The notes under the pieces were generated by a model that saw only the letters and a program-made list of their open reading frames with translations, was not told the DNA's origin and did no database searches. This document shows positions 7,723-14,541 of a stretch of 16,759 nt of DNA, in pieces. Made by a program: the position numbers and the translations under genes. This stretch comes from Streptomyces sp. MMG1533 (GTDB taxonomy: Bacteria > Actinomycetota > Actinomycetes > Streptomycetales > Streptomycetaceae). Location of the stretch: positions 1 to 16,759 of the forward strand of contig NZ_LGDG01000029.1 of assembly GCF_001279775.1 (NCBI RefSeq), read 5' to 3'. Within the stretch, counting starts at the first letter, position 1, and every line of letters starts with the position of its first letter.

Positions 7723-8139
7723 TCAGTGGTCGAGCGGCATGGTGGCGGTCTTCCGGGCGGGGTCGAAGTCCCAACCGGGGACGACGGACGGGATCTCTAC
7801 GGTGGCGGTGACGGTGACCTCGTCGGCGCCGGGTGCGGCGGAGCACTCGGTGCCGTCCGCCAGCCAGTCGCTGACCGCGTTCTGGCAGCCCTCCTGTGCG
7901 CCCAGGTCGAGCGAGGCGGCGCGCGCCCCGGCCCGGGCCGCCGTCCCGGCCTGCTGAGCGGCGTACGCGATGAGCCCGATCTGCACGCCCGCCAGTGCGA
8001 CGAGGATCAGGATCGGGATGAACCCGAGGTATTCCAGGGCGACCTGGCCGCGGTCGCGGCCTGTGCGGTCGCGGCCTGTGCGGAGGCGTCCGTTGCGGAG
8101 GCGTCCGTTGCGGACCCGTCCTGTTTCGTCGTACGACAT
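7723..8139 (-). CDS. TadE-like pseudopilin with repetitive basic leader
   Basis: The product is 138 residues. An Arg-rich leader of five pentapeptide units, [TN]GRxR (residues 6-30), ends at Gly31 before QVALEYLG and a hydrophobic helix (FIPILILVALAGVQIGLIAY). This is the TadE form of the prepilin-processing signal: G followed by Q and then Glu at +5 and Tyr at +6. The mature part carries two cysteines (GCQN, ECSA) that may pair. TadE-like proteins are minor pilins in known Tad systems. The ATG at 8139 follows AGGAGGTGAAGG; the upstream gene stops 1 nt before it. The repetitive leader is unusual; see the separate repeat entry. Confidence 0.87.
   Translation of the reverse strand: MSYDETGRVRNGRLRNGRLRTGRDRTGRDRGQVALEYLGFIPILILVALAGVQIGLIAYAAQQAGTAARAGARAASLDLGAQEGCQNAVSDWLADGTECSAAPGADEVTVTATVEIPSVVPGWDFDPARKTATMPLDH
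8050..8124. repeat. Five 15-bp tandem units coding a [TN]GRxR array
   Basis: Two exact copies of GCGGTCGCGGCCTGT (8050-8064, 8065-8079) are followed by two exact copies of GCGGAGGCGTCCGTT (8080-8094, 8095-8109) and a diverged unit (8110-8124). Because the unit is 15 bp, copy changes keep frame and alter only the length of the basic leader of the TadE-like protein. The pairs of exact copies imply recent duplication. Confidence 0.95.
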
Positions 8140-8140
8140 C

Positions 8141-8542
8141 TCAGTCCTTCACCTCCTCCACGGCACCCGCGTGGCCCTTCACCTCGAACGGGAAGCCGAT
8201 CGAGCCCGGGAAGAGGACGGGGACCTCGAGCGTGACGTCGGCCGTGACATAGCCCCCTGCCGTGCTGCATTCCACCTGGCCGCTCCACGCGTCCGGGAGC
8301 TTGTCCAGACCCGCCTGCTGACACGCGCCCTGTCGCGCCCCCGGATCCGCCGCCGTCGCCGCCCGTACCGCCTCGTCCGCAGCATTCCCCGCGAGCGTGT
8401 ACGTGTATCCCAGCAGCACGAACTGCCACATCAGCACCAGCGTCAGGATGATCAGCGGGGTCATGCCGAGGAACTCGACGGTGACCTGGCCGCCGTCGTC
8501 CCTCCACCAAGGTCGGCGCATCCTCCTCCCGGGACGGCGCAT
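8141..8542 (-). CDS. TadE-like pseudopilin
   Basis: The product is 133 residues. A short basic leader (MRRPGRRMRRPWWRDDGG) ends in Gly18 before QVTVEFLG and a hydrophobic helix (MTPLIILTLVLMWQFVLLGY), followed by an Ala-rich stretch. Glu at +5 and Phe at +6 fit the TadE prepilin signal. Two cysteines (ACQQ and ECST) in the mature part may form a disulfide, as in its neighbour. The start at 8542 has GGGGAGG upstream and lies 2 nt after the cpaE stop. A second ATG at 8521 would shorten the leader to 11 residues. It is likely a minor pilin paired with the next gene. Confidence 0.87.
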   Translation of the reverse strand: MRRPGRRMRRPWWRDDGGQVTVEFLGMTPLIILTLVLMWQFVLLGYTYTLAGNAADEAVRAATAADPGARQGACQQAGLDKLPDAWSGQVECSTAGGYVTADVTLEVPVLFPGSIGFPFEVKGHAGAVEEVKD

Positions 8543-8544
8543 CC

Positions 8545-9804
8545 CTACCTCCCCAGCTCTCGGCGCCGTCGAAAGCCGATCGCCGTACGGTCGCCGCCCC
8601 GGAGCTTGCTCGCGCGGTGGCCCGCGCCCTCGGACCCCTTGACCAGCCCCAGCTCTCCCGCGAGGGCCCAAAGGGCCTGTTTCACCGTGCTCCTGTTGTC
8701 CAGTTCGTGGACCCGGCCGGCGTCCACCGCGCCCTGGAGTTCCTTGAAGTTGGCCGGGATCGCGGTGCCGGCGACGGCGGTGCCGGTGATCTTCTGGATG
8801 AGCGGGGGCTGGATCTCCGTACCGCGGCTGTGGCGGTTGACGACGACCGTCGTCTCCTCGGCCTTGCGGATCTGCAGCCGGTCCCACATCCGTACCGTCC
8901 GCTTGGCGCCCCGCACCGCCACCACGTCCGGCGTCGTGACCAGCAGCGCGGTGTCGGCCATCTCCACGGCGGCGGCGCCCGCGCCGCCGAGCTGGGCGCC
9001 GCAGTCGACGACGACGATCTCGTAGCGGGAGCGCAGGGCGCTGACGATCTGACGGGCGGATCGGTCGGTGACCTCCTCGCCGCGTTCGCCCTCGCCGGGC
9101 GCGAGCAGCAGGGCGACGCCCGTGTCGTGGCGGAAGACGGCGTCGGCGAGAACGCGGGGCGAGATGTCGGTGATGGCGGCCAGGTCGACGACCGAGCGGC
9201 GGAACTGGACGTCCAGGAACGAGGCGATGTCCCCGGCCTGGAGGTCCATGTCGACCAGGGCGGTGCTGCGGCCGGACGCCTGGGCGGCGAGGGCGAGCTG
9301 GATGGAGGTGAGGGTCGTGCCCACGCCTCCCTTGGCCCCGCTGACCGTGACGACGGTGCCGCCGACGCCGGTGAACACGTCGCCGCCGGCGCCGAGGTGA
9401 CGCCGTACGCCCACCGACCACTGGGCGACCGCCTGGACGCGGATGGCCAGCTCCTCGTAGCCCAGCGGCAGGGCGATCAGGCCGCGGGCGCCGTAGTCCA
9501 TGGCCGCCTGGAAAAGGCCGGGGCTGGCGTCGGAGGTGACGAGGATGACGCCGACGGCCGGGAAGCGGAGGGCGACCTCACGGATGAGCTCCAGGGCGGG
9601 AACCGGCCCGATGCGCTCGTGGACGACGACCACCTCGGGCAGTTCGTCGATCGACTCGGCGGCCAGGCGGGCGAGGGTGTCGATGAGCTGCGTGGAGTCG
9701 ACCACCGGGCCCACCGGTTCGGCGTCGGGGAGCTGGCTGAGGAGGGTCGTGATGGACCGGGCCGCGTCCGCGTCGCCGACAGCCGGGAGGATCCTCGTGG
9801 GCAT
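8545..9804 (-). CDS. cpaE: CpaE/TadZ-like ParA-family ATPase
   Basis: The product is 419 residues. The N-terminal ~130 residues form a receiver-like domain without phosphoacceptor chemistry I can identify, as is usual for TadZ/CpaE. A ParA/MinD domain follows, with SGAKGGVGTT (155-164), the VDMDLQAGDI strand and VVVDCGAQL. The signature Lys158 is present, but the Walker Lys at 163 is Thr, a divergence seen in this family. It probably positions the pilus machine in the cell. The C-terminal ~40 residues are basic and likely disordered (RASKLRGGDR, RRRRELGR). The start at 9804 follows GAGAGG and lies 9 nt after the cpaB stop. Confidence 0.9.
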   Translation of the reverse strand: MPTRILPAVGDADAARSITTLLSQLPDAEPVGPVVDSTQLIDTLARLAAESIDELPEVVVVHERIGPVPALELIREVALRFPAVGVILVTSDASPGLFQAAMDYGARGLIALPLGYEELAIRVQAVAQWSVGVRRHLGAGGDVFTGVGGTVVTVSGAKGGVGTTLTSIQLALAAQASGRSTALVDMDLQAGDIASFLDVQFRRSVVDLAAITDISPRVLADAVFRHDTGVALLLAPGEGERGEEVTDRSARQIVSALRSRYEIVVVDCGAQLGGAGAAAVEMADTALLVTTPDVVAVRGAKRTVRMWDRLQIRKAEETTVVVNRHSRGTEIQPPLIQKITGTAVAGTAIPANFKELQGAVDAGRVHELDNRSTVKQALWALAGELGLVKGSEGAGHRASKLRGGDRTAIGFRRRRELGR

Positions 9805-9813
9805 GGCGGCCTC

Positions 9814-10521
9814 TCACTTGTCCTTGGCGAGTTCGTAGGTGCGGTCCTGTTCCGGGACGGTGGTGTCGGTGCCGGGCGCGACGAGCGCGAGCCGGACCTC
9901 CTCGGCGAACGACTCCGCGTAGGTGATGCGCTGGGCGTCGACGGTGGTGAGCGCGAAGGTGATCGGGACGGCGTCGGTCTCCTGGCGGGTGCCGTCCTTC
10001 TCGTCGGGCTTGAGGGCGGTCAGCCTGCCGACGTCGATGACCTTGGCATTGGTCACGATGATCTTGGACTGGGCGGGGTCGCCCTCCCGCTGCCCCTCGA
10101 AGGTGGCGTAGACGTTGACCGTCGAACCCGGCGTGATCTTTCCCGCCACCCCGGTCGCCGCGTCGATCATGATGGCGACCTCCTGCTGCCCGGGCTGCAG
10201 GGCGGGCTGGGCGACGATCATGTCGCTCTGCAGCAGGGAGCCCTGCTTCAGGGTCGTGACGGCGATCTTGCCGCGGATCTGCGCGAGGTCGGTGACCGCG
10301 GTGTCCGGCAGCCAGCGCTCGGGCATCTCGGTCTTCTCGAACTGGCCCGCGGTGAGGCTGGTGTAGGGCTGCACGTCGGACTTCAGCCGGTACGCGGTGA
10401 CCTCGGGGCCGACCTTGGACTTCACGTCGTTGATGACGGACAGCACGCCGGCGAACGCCCCCAGGGCGCACAGGACCGACAGGAGCAGGAGTATCACGCC
10501 GCGGCGCTGACGGGAGTTCAT
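9814..10521 (-). CDS. cpaB: CpaB/RcpC-like SAF-domain pilus assembly protein
   Basis: The product is 235 residues. One N-terminal membrane segment (GVILLLLSVLCALGAFAGV) is followed by an extracellular region with an SAF-type domain (about residues 40-110: YTSLTAGQFEKTEMPERWLP, then the GKIAVTTLKQGSLLQSDMI stretch) and a C-terminal RcpC-like part containing GKITPGSTVNVYATFEGQ. In Gram-negative Tad systems this protein works beside the secretin; here, with no outer membrane secretin visible, it probably contacts the cell wall or pilus shaft. The start at 10521 has only a distant GAGG 11 nt upstream, so translation may be weaker. 66 nt separate it from the gene ahead. Confidence 0.87.
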   Translation of the reverse strand: MNSRQRRGVILLLLSVLCALGAFAGVLSVINDVKSKVGPEVTAYRLKSDVQPYTSLTAGQFEKTEMPERWLPDTAVTDLAQIRGKIAVTTLKQGSLLQSDMIVAQPALQPGQQEVAIMIDAATGVAGKITPGSTVNVYATFEGQREGDPAQSKIIVTNAKVIDVGRLTALKPDEKDGTRQETDAVPITFALTTVDAQRITYAESFAEEVRLALVAPGTDTTVPEQDRTYELAKDK

Positions 10522-10587
10522 GAACCGTGCAACCTCATTGGGGGTTCGGTCGAGCGGAGTCGGTGGGTGCGGGCGGCCTTCGAGGGG

Positions 10588-11511
10588 TTACCCGGCGGGC
10601 AGTTGGTTCCGGTACCGGGGGGATACGGCTGACGCCGGTGATGCTTGTGATCCCGGTGATCCCGGTGATCCCGGTGATCCCGGTGATCCCGGTGGTGCGG
10701 GTGCTGTCGCGGAGCAGAAGACGCAGCGGTCGCCGATGAGGTCGATTCCGCACCAGTGACAGATGTTCTGCCGTACCGAGGTGACCAGTTGGTAAAGCAC
10801 CGACAGGTCGGGCAGGAAGCTGCAGAACTCGATCAGCCTGCCGGTCCCCCACCACTGCGCGGACTCGGCCGGCAGCGGGCTCTCGCGCAGCCCCTGTACG
10901 TTCCACGCCTTGGCCAGCGAGTCGTTGACCCAGTCGGACTGGAGCTGCCCCCTGGCCACCACCATCGAGGTGGCGAACTCCGGGCCCGCGAGGGTGGCCC
11001 CGGGCCCGATCCGCTCGAGTTGCGGCTGCGGATGGGCGAGCACCGCGAACTGGCTGCCCGGCACCCAGGACTTGGCGTGCGACTTCAGGCCCACCGGGAC
11101 GCGGTCGAGCTTGGTGACGGAGCCTAGGAGTGCCCCGGCGTGGATGTAGTGGGTGAGCAGCCGGCCGGCCGAGGCGAGCACGCCCGGGCTGAGGTCGCAG
11201 GAGGCGAGCTGCCTCAACTGGCGGGCCAGGACCGCGAGTCCGAGAGGCGGCAGTTCGGGACGGAACAGCGCGATCCGGTCGCTCTCCAGCAGGGACCGTA
11301 CGGTGTGCAGCCGCCGTTGCGTCTGCTGCGAAACCGTGTGCGAGCACACGACGATCACATGCCCGTGCTGGTCGATCAGCGACTGCAGGACGGCCAGCGA
11401 CCGGTCGAGCGGCTCACTGTCCAGGCTCGGCAGGACCACGGCAGGCATGGTCCGATCGTCCTGCGGCGGCAGCGCCATGTCGGCACTGGTCACGGCGATG
11501 GCAGTTGGCAC
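10588..11511 (-). CDS. Zinc-ribbon protein of unknown function heading the Tad locus
   Basis: The product is 307 residues. I do not recognise it. Residues 29-110 alternate short strands and helices (HGHVIVVCSHTVSQQTQRRL and following), suggesting a Rossmann-like fold but without a nucleotide-binding motif that I can see. Residues 115-240 include a helix-rich part. Near the end, C251-HWC254 and C263-VFC266 form a CxxC-x8-CxxC zinc ribbon, followed by a Pro-Gly-Ser repeat tail. No signal peptide or membrane segment is evident, so it is likely cytoplasmic. The start chosen is a GTG at 11511 preceded by GGGGAG with 6-nt spacing; an ATG at 11532 has no good site. Its position first in the locus suggests a regulatory or assembly role, which is inference. 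Confidence 0.8.
   Translation of the reverse strand: MPTAIAVTSADMALPPQDDRTMPAVVLPSLDSEPLDRSLAVLQSLIDQHGHVIVVCSHTVSQQTQRRLHTVRSLLESDRIALFRPELPPLGLAVLARQLRQLASCDLSPGVLASAGRLLTHYIHAGALLGSVTKLDRVPVGLKSHAKSWVPGSQFAVLAHPQPQLERIGPGATLAGPEFATSMVVARGQLQSDWVNDSLAKAWNVQGLRESPLPAESAQWWGTGRLIEFCSFLPDLSVLYQLVTSVRQNICHWCGIDLIGDRCVFCSATAPAPPGSPGSPGSPGSPGSQASPASAVSPRYRNQLPAG
10649..10693. repeat. Five exact 9-bp repeats coding a Pro-Gly-Ser tail
   Basis: The unit GATCCCGGT occurs five times without a mismatch at 10649-10693. On the coding (minus) strand it encodes a PGS tripeptide array (residues about 274-288) immediately after the zinc ribbon. Copy-number changes would keep frame, so the tail length is likely variable between strains. 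It resembles a flexible linker or low-complexity tail. Confidence 0.95.
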
Positions 11512-11730
11512 GCGCAGCTCCCCGAATCCCATGCCCGTCGGCCCGCCCGGCCCTACCCCGGCGCACCCAGTCGACTTCACTGCGTGACTACCTGAGCACT
11601 GTATCCACGCCCCTGTGACCGGAGAACAGCGTTTCTGTGACTTCCTGGTCCTGTTGGGAGCGCAAAAGGGGGCTATTTCAGTCCAGATGGGGCGCACTTG
11701 CCACGAGGTCATTTGCAGCGGGGGTGAGTT

Positions 11731-11756
11731 GACCCGGCGACGCGACCCGGCGACGC
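11731..11756. repeat. 13-bp direct repeat upstream of the chitinase promoter
   Basis: GACCCGGCGACGC occurs at 11731-11743 and 11744-11756 without mismatch, ending 36 nt before the TTGACA box. A tandem pair at this distance could be an operator for a second regulator. It could equally be a neutral duplication. Confidence 0.85.
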
Positions 11757-11791
11757 GACTCGACAATGCCCCCTCCCCCTCTCCCGCCCTC

Positions 11792-11797
11792 TTGACA
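11792..11797 (+). promoter_or_regulatory. Candidate -35 box of the chitinase promoter
   Basis: TTGACA matches the consensus -35 exactly. At 17-nt spacing the -10 position would be CAACTT (11815-11820), which is weak, and it overlaps the DasR-like operator at 11803-11818. A repressor on that operator would therefore block polymerase. The leader to the GTG at 11879 would be about 50 nt. Confidence 0.5.
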
Positions 11798-11802
11798 GGT
11801 GA

Positions 11803-11818
11803 ATTGGTCTGGACCAAC
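11803..11818. promoter_or_regulatory. DasR-like operator (dre) of the chitinase gene
   Basis: ATTGGTCTGGACCAAC matches 12 of 16 positions of the DasR consensus as I remember it (ACTGGTCTAGACCACT) and has perfect arms TTGGTC and GACCAA around a 2-nt centre. DasR is the GntR-family regulator of chitin and N-acetylglucosamine metabolism in Streptomyces, released by glucosamine-6-phosphate. The site overlaps the expected -10 region, which fits repression of the chitinase until chitin breakdown products appear. Confidence 0.75.
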
Positions 11819-11878
11819 TTGTACGCCAACGGTGGCCACCGTCGTCCTCTCCGTACCTCTCCCCCACCGGAGGCCCCA

Positions 11879-13585
11879 GTGGACCCCGTACCAGGCATAC
11901 CCAGAAGACGCACCCGGCTGCTCCTTCCCGGAGCCCTCGTCATCGCCCTCGCGGTGGGCGTGGCGGGCGCAGGCCCGGCGTCCGCCGCGGACGTCAACAA
12001 CGTGAAGAACACCGGCTTCGAGTCCGGCCTGACCAACTGGACCTGCTCCGCGGCCGGCGGTACGACGGTCTCCTCCCCCACGCACGGCGGCTCGGCCGCG
12101 CTGAAGGCGACGCCGGCCGGGCAGGACAACGCACGGTGCGCCCAGACGGTCGCGGTGAAGCCGAACTCGACGTACACACTGAGCGCATGGGTGCAGGGCG
12201 GGTACGCGTATCTGGGCGCGACGGGCACGGGCACGACGGACGTGTCGACGTGGACGCCGGATTCCTCGTCCTGGAAGCAGTTGTCGACGTCGTTCACGAC
12301 GGGCGCGTCGACGACCTCGGTGACGGTGTACACGCACGGCTGGTACGGACAGGCGGCGTACTTCGCGGACGACGTGTCGGTGTTCGGGCCGGACGGGGGC
12401 GGGGGCGGGGACCCGTCACCCACGGTCCCGGGGGTGCCGAGCGGTCTGTCGGTGGCGGGGGCTTCGGCGTCGTCGGTCTCCCTCTCCTGGGGCACGGTCT
12501 CGGGCGCGACCGGCTACAACATCTACCGGGACGGCACGAAGGTGACGGCGGTTTCGGGAACGTCCGCGACGGTGACCGGCCTCGCGGCGTCGACGTCGTA
12601 CTCCTTCCAGGTCACGGCGACGAACACGGCGGGTGAGTCGGGGAAGTCGGCGGCGGTGACGGGGACGACGTCCGCGTCCGGCGGGGGTGGCGGCGGCGCC
12701 CTGCCCAAGCACGCGGTGACGGGCTACTGGCAGAACTTCAACAACGGAGCGACGGTCCAGAAGCTCGCGGACGTCCAGTCGCAGTACGACATCATCGCGG
12801 TGGCCTTCGCGGACGCCACGACGACACCGGGCGCCGTGACCTTCAACCTCGACTCCGCCGGACTGGGCGGCTACACGGTCGACCAGTTCAAGGCGGACGT
12901 GAACGCCAAGCAGGCCGCCGGGAAGAAGGTCATCGTCTCGGTGGGCGGCGAGCGGGGCGCGGTGTCGGTGAACGACTCGACCTCGGCGACGAACTTCGCG
13001 AACTCCGTGTACGCACTGATGCAGACGTACGGCTTCGACGGCGTCGACATCGACCTGGAGAACGGGCTCAACGCGACGTACATGACGCAGGCGTTGCGGG
13101 CGCTGTCGGCGAAGGCGGGGAGCTCCCTGGTCCTGACGATGGCTCCGCAGACGATCGACATGCAGTCCACGTCCAACGCGTACTTCCAGACCGCCCTGAA
13201 CGTGAAGGACATCCTCACGGTCGTCAACATGCAGTACTACAACAGCGGGTCGATGCTGGGCTGCGACGGCAAGGTGTACAGCCAGGGCTCGGTGGACTTC
13301 CTGACGGCCCTGGCGTGCATCCAGCTGGAGGGCGGACTCACTCCGTCCCAGGTGGGTCTGGGCGTGCCGGCCTCGCCGAGCGGCGCGGGGAGCGGGTACG
13401 TGTCGCCGTCCGTGGTGAACAACGCGCTGGACTGCCTGGCGAAGGGGACGGGGTGCGGGGCATTCAAGCCGGCTCGGACGTATCCCGATCTGCGGGGGGC
13501 CATGACGTGGTCCACCAACTGGGATGCGGCTGCGGGGAATGCTTGGTCCAACGCTGTTGGGCCGCACGTGCATGGGTTGCCGTAA
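11879..13585 (+). CDS. Secreted GH18 chitinase with CBM and fibronectin III domains
   Basis: The product is 568 residues and hydrolyses chitin outside the cell. A signal peptide (RRRTRLLLPGALVIALAVGV) ends in ASA at about residue 36. Next are a carbohydrate-binding module (about 37-172, starting NTGFESGLTNWTC), a Gly-rich linker, a fibronectin III domain (about 180-266), another Gly linker and a GH18 catalytic domain (about 275-565). The catalytic motif DGVDIDLE (387-394) is intact, with Glu394 as acid/base, and MQYYN (451-455) fits bacterial GH18 enzymes. The chosen GTG at 11879 follows GGAGG at 5-nt spacing and places the signal peptide correctly; an upstream ATG at 11615 would add 88 residues ahead of it and run through the promoter. 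Regulation is probably by DasR. Confidence 0.95.
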   Translation: MDPVPGIPRRRTRLLLPGALVIALAVGVAGAGPASAADVNNVKNTGFESGLTNWTCSAAGGTTVSSPTHGGSAALKATPAGQDNARCAQTVAVKPNSTYTLSAWVQGGYAYLGATGTGTTDVSTWTPDSSSWKQLSTSFTTGASTTSVTVYTHGWYGQAAYFADDVSVFGPDGGGGGDPSPTVPGVPSGLSVAGASASSVSLSWGTVSGATGYNIYRDGTKVTAVSGTSATVTGLAASTSYSFQVTATNTAGESGKSAAVTGTTSASGGGGGGALPKHAVTGYWQNFNNGATVQKLADVQSQYDIIAVAFADATTTPGAVTFNLDSAGLGGYTVDQFKADVNAKQAAGKKVIVSVGGERGAVSVNDSTSATNFANSVYALMQTYGFDGVDIDLENGLNATYMTQALRALSAKAGSSLVLTMAPQTIDMQSTSNAYFQTALNVKDILTVVNMQYYNSGSMLGCDGKVYSQGSVDFLTALACIQLEGGLTPSQVGLGVPASPSGAGSGYVSPSVVNNALDCLAKGTGCGAFKPARTYPDLRGAMTWSTNWDAAAGNAWSNAVGPHVHGLP

Positions 13586-13611
13586 CGAACCGCTTCGAAC
13601 GGGACGCCCAG

Positions 13612-13632
13612 GGCCGGTTGGTGCTGCCGGCC
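13612..13632 (+). terminator. GC-rich stem-loop between convergent genes
   Basis: GGCCGG at 13612-13617 pairs with CCGGCC at 13627-13632 around a 9-nt loop, 26 nt past the chitinase stop. Convergent genes here need a terminator, and this is the best candidate, although it lacks a T-tract. Confidence 0.35.
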
Positions 13633-13711
13633 GGCTCTGGGGTCGGCTTGGCGCTGGGCTTGGCGTTCGGCTTGGCAGCGGTGACCTCAGCTCAAAAAGG
13701 AGGGATGTTGC

Positions 13712-14077
13712 TCAGGCTGTGCGTCGATCCCTGGAGACCAGCCACTGCCAACGTCGGCGTTCCGTGACGAGGGTCGTGGAGACGAGGAGAGACACGAGGA
13801 CTGCCGCAAGAACCGGCCACACCAACCATGCGGAGATCACGGCCGCGACGAGCTGAAGCACCACGAGCAGGATCGTGACCACACCCGGGACCGGGACGAT
13901 CACCTGCGCCTTGTCTCCCGGCGTGGAGAAGACGGTCGGAAGACCGATCAGCGCCACCAGCGCCAACACGGCAAGCACCCATGAGTACTCGGACAAGGCC
14001 CACGGTGTGGCCACCCAGGCGACGAGTTCCGAAGCGAAGCGCAGGGCGGATGCGGTGCGGTCGTCCGGCCGTTCCAC
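13712..14077 (-). CDS. Small membrane protein of unknown function
   Basis: The product is 121 residues. Three hydrophobic segments (about residues 33-50, 62-82 and 84-103) and a basic, Arg-rich C-terminus (TERRRWQWLVSRDRRTA) are visible. The GTG start at 14077 is preceded by GGGGGA at 6-nt spacing. No motif or catalytic residue is evident and I do not recognise a family, although similar small integral membrane proteins are common in Streptomyces. It is convergent with the chitinase gene and lies 146 nt after the small gene downstream of the RHS protein, so it is probably an independent unit. Confidence 0.7.
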   Translation of the reverse strand: MERPDDRTASALRFASELVAWVATPWALSEYSWVLAVLALVALIGLPTVFSTPGDKAQVIVPVPGVVTILLVVLQLVAAVISAWLVWPVLAAVLVSLLVSTTLVTERRRWQWLVSRDRRTA

Positions 14078-14223
14078 GTTTCGTCCCCCAAGCGCTGCGT
14101 CGACCCTTTAACGGGGGAGCTTACGGCGGATGAGCGACCGTCGAGGGTGGCCGACCAAGGGACGCTGCGAGTTCTGGCCAAGCAGTCGTCACCCACGCTC
14201 CATGCACTCTGCCGACAGTGAGG

Positions 14224-14511
14224 TCAGGAATCCTCCCCGAACATTGAATCCAAACGTTCGCGCCAGTCTTCATCCTCCAGTCCAGAATTCGTCAGAATGT
14301 CTCGAAAGTCCTCACGGGCGATCTGTACCGCAAGCAAAAACCTGTCCACTTTCCCCTGACCGTGAATGAGTGTGGCCGCTGCGATCCTTTCCGCACCGCC
14401 ACCCACCTCGTACTTGTTTACGAGCTCGATAAGAATTTCTTCGACAGCTTGTCGATCTTCACCGGTGTAATCCTTGCCGATTCGCCGCTTGATGCGAGGG
14501 GTCAGTTCCAT
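14224..14511 (-). CDS. Small acidic protein after the RHS gene; candidate immunity protein
   Basis: The product is 95 residues, soluble and charged, mostly helical by eye (RQAVEEILIELVNKY, ERIAAATLI, then AREDFRDILTNSGLEDEDWR). It has no signal peptide or membrane segment. The second of two adjacent ATG codons (14511) fits the AAAAGGA better, with 6-nt spacing; the first is at 14514. It follows the RHS stop by about 30 nt and shares its low G+C (29 of 60 bases in 14281-14340). In RHS systems the cognate immunity gene sits right after the toxin, so that role is likely. However, small proteins with this RDW/DF-DIL pattern also occur outside such loci, so the assignment is not firm. Confidence 0.75.
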   Translation of the reverse strand: MELTPRIKRRIGKDYTGEDRQAVEEILIELVNKYEVGGGAERIAAATLIHGQGKVDRFLLAVQIAREDFRDILTNSGLEDEDWRERLDSMFGEDS

Positions 14512-14541
14512 CATTGATCCTTTTCACGATTCTTGCCGCTG

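Larger units (their letters stand above)
11512..11878. promoter_or_regulatory. Divergent intergenic control region, Tad locus versus chitinase
   Basis: This 367-nt stretch between the two divergent start codons contains no recognisable gene. It holds the start signals of both transcription units: the chitinase side has a TTGACA box, a DasR-like palindrome and a 13-bp duplication (listed separately). The Tad side has a possible -10 (TACAGT on the minus strand near 11597-11602) with no convincing -35. Some open frames run through it, but their lower G+C and absence of start signals argue against coding. Confidence 0.6.

Noticed and set aside
8617..10632. Very long plus-strand open frame opposite cpaE and cpaB
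   Set aside because: Low-complexity antisense reading of genes with clear domains on the minus strand; no plausible domain or start signal.
11615..11878. N-terminal extension of the chitinase from an upstream ATG
   Set aside because: It would put 88 residues before the signal peptide and read through the DasR-like operator and promoter; the GTG at 11879 has a much better ribosome-binding site.
11512..12495. N-terminal extension of the zinc-ribbon protein into the chitinase gene
   Set aside because: It overlaps the divergent chitinase and its promoter, and the signals at 11511 fit a start.
13315..13767. Plus-strand frame with GLALGLAFGLA-like repeats after the chitinase
   Set aside because: It overlaps the chitinase 3' end in another frame and the convergent membrane protein gene; the repetitive part comes from GCTTGGC repeats.
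14078..14223. Possible promoter around CTTTAACGGGGG before the small membrane protein
   Set aside because: The A/T-rich patch is short and no matching -35 was found, so I did not call it.
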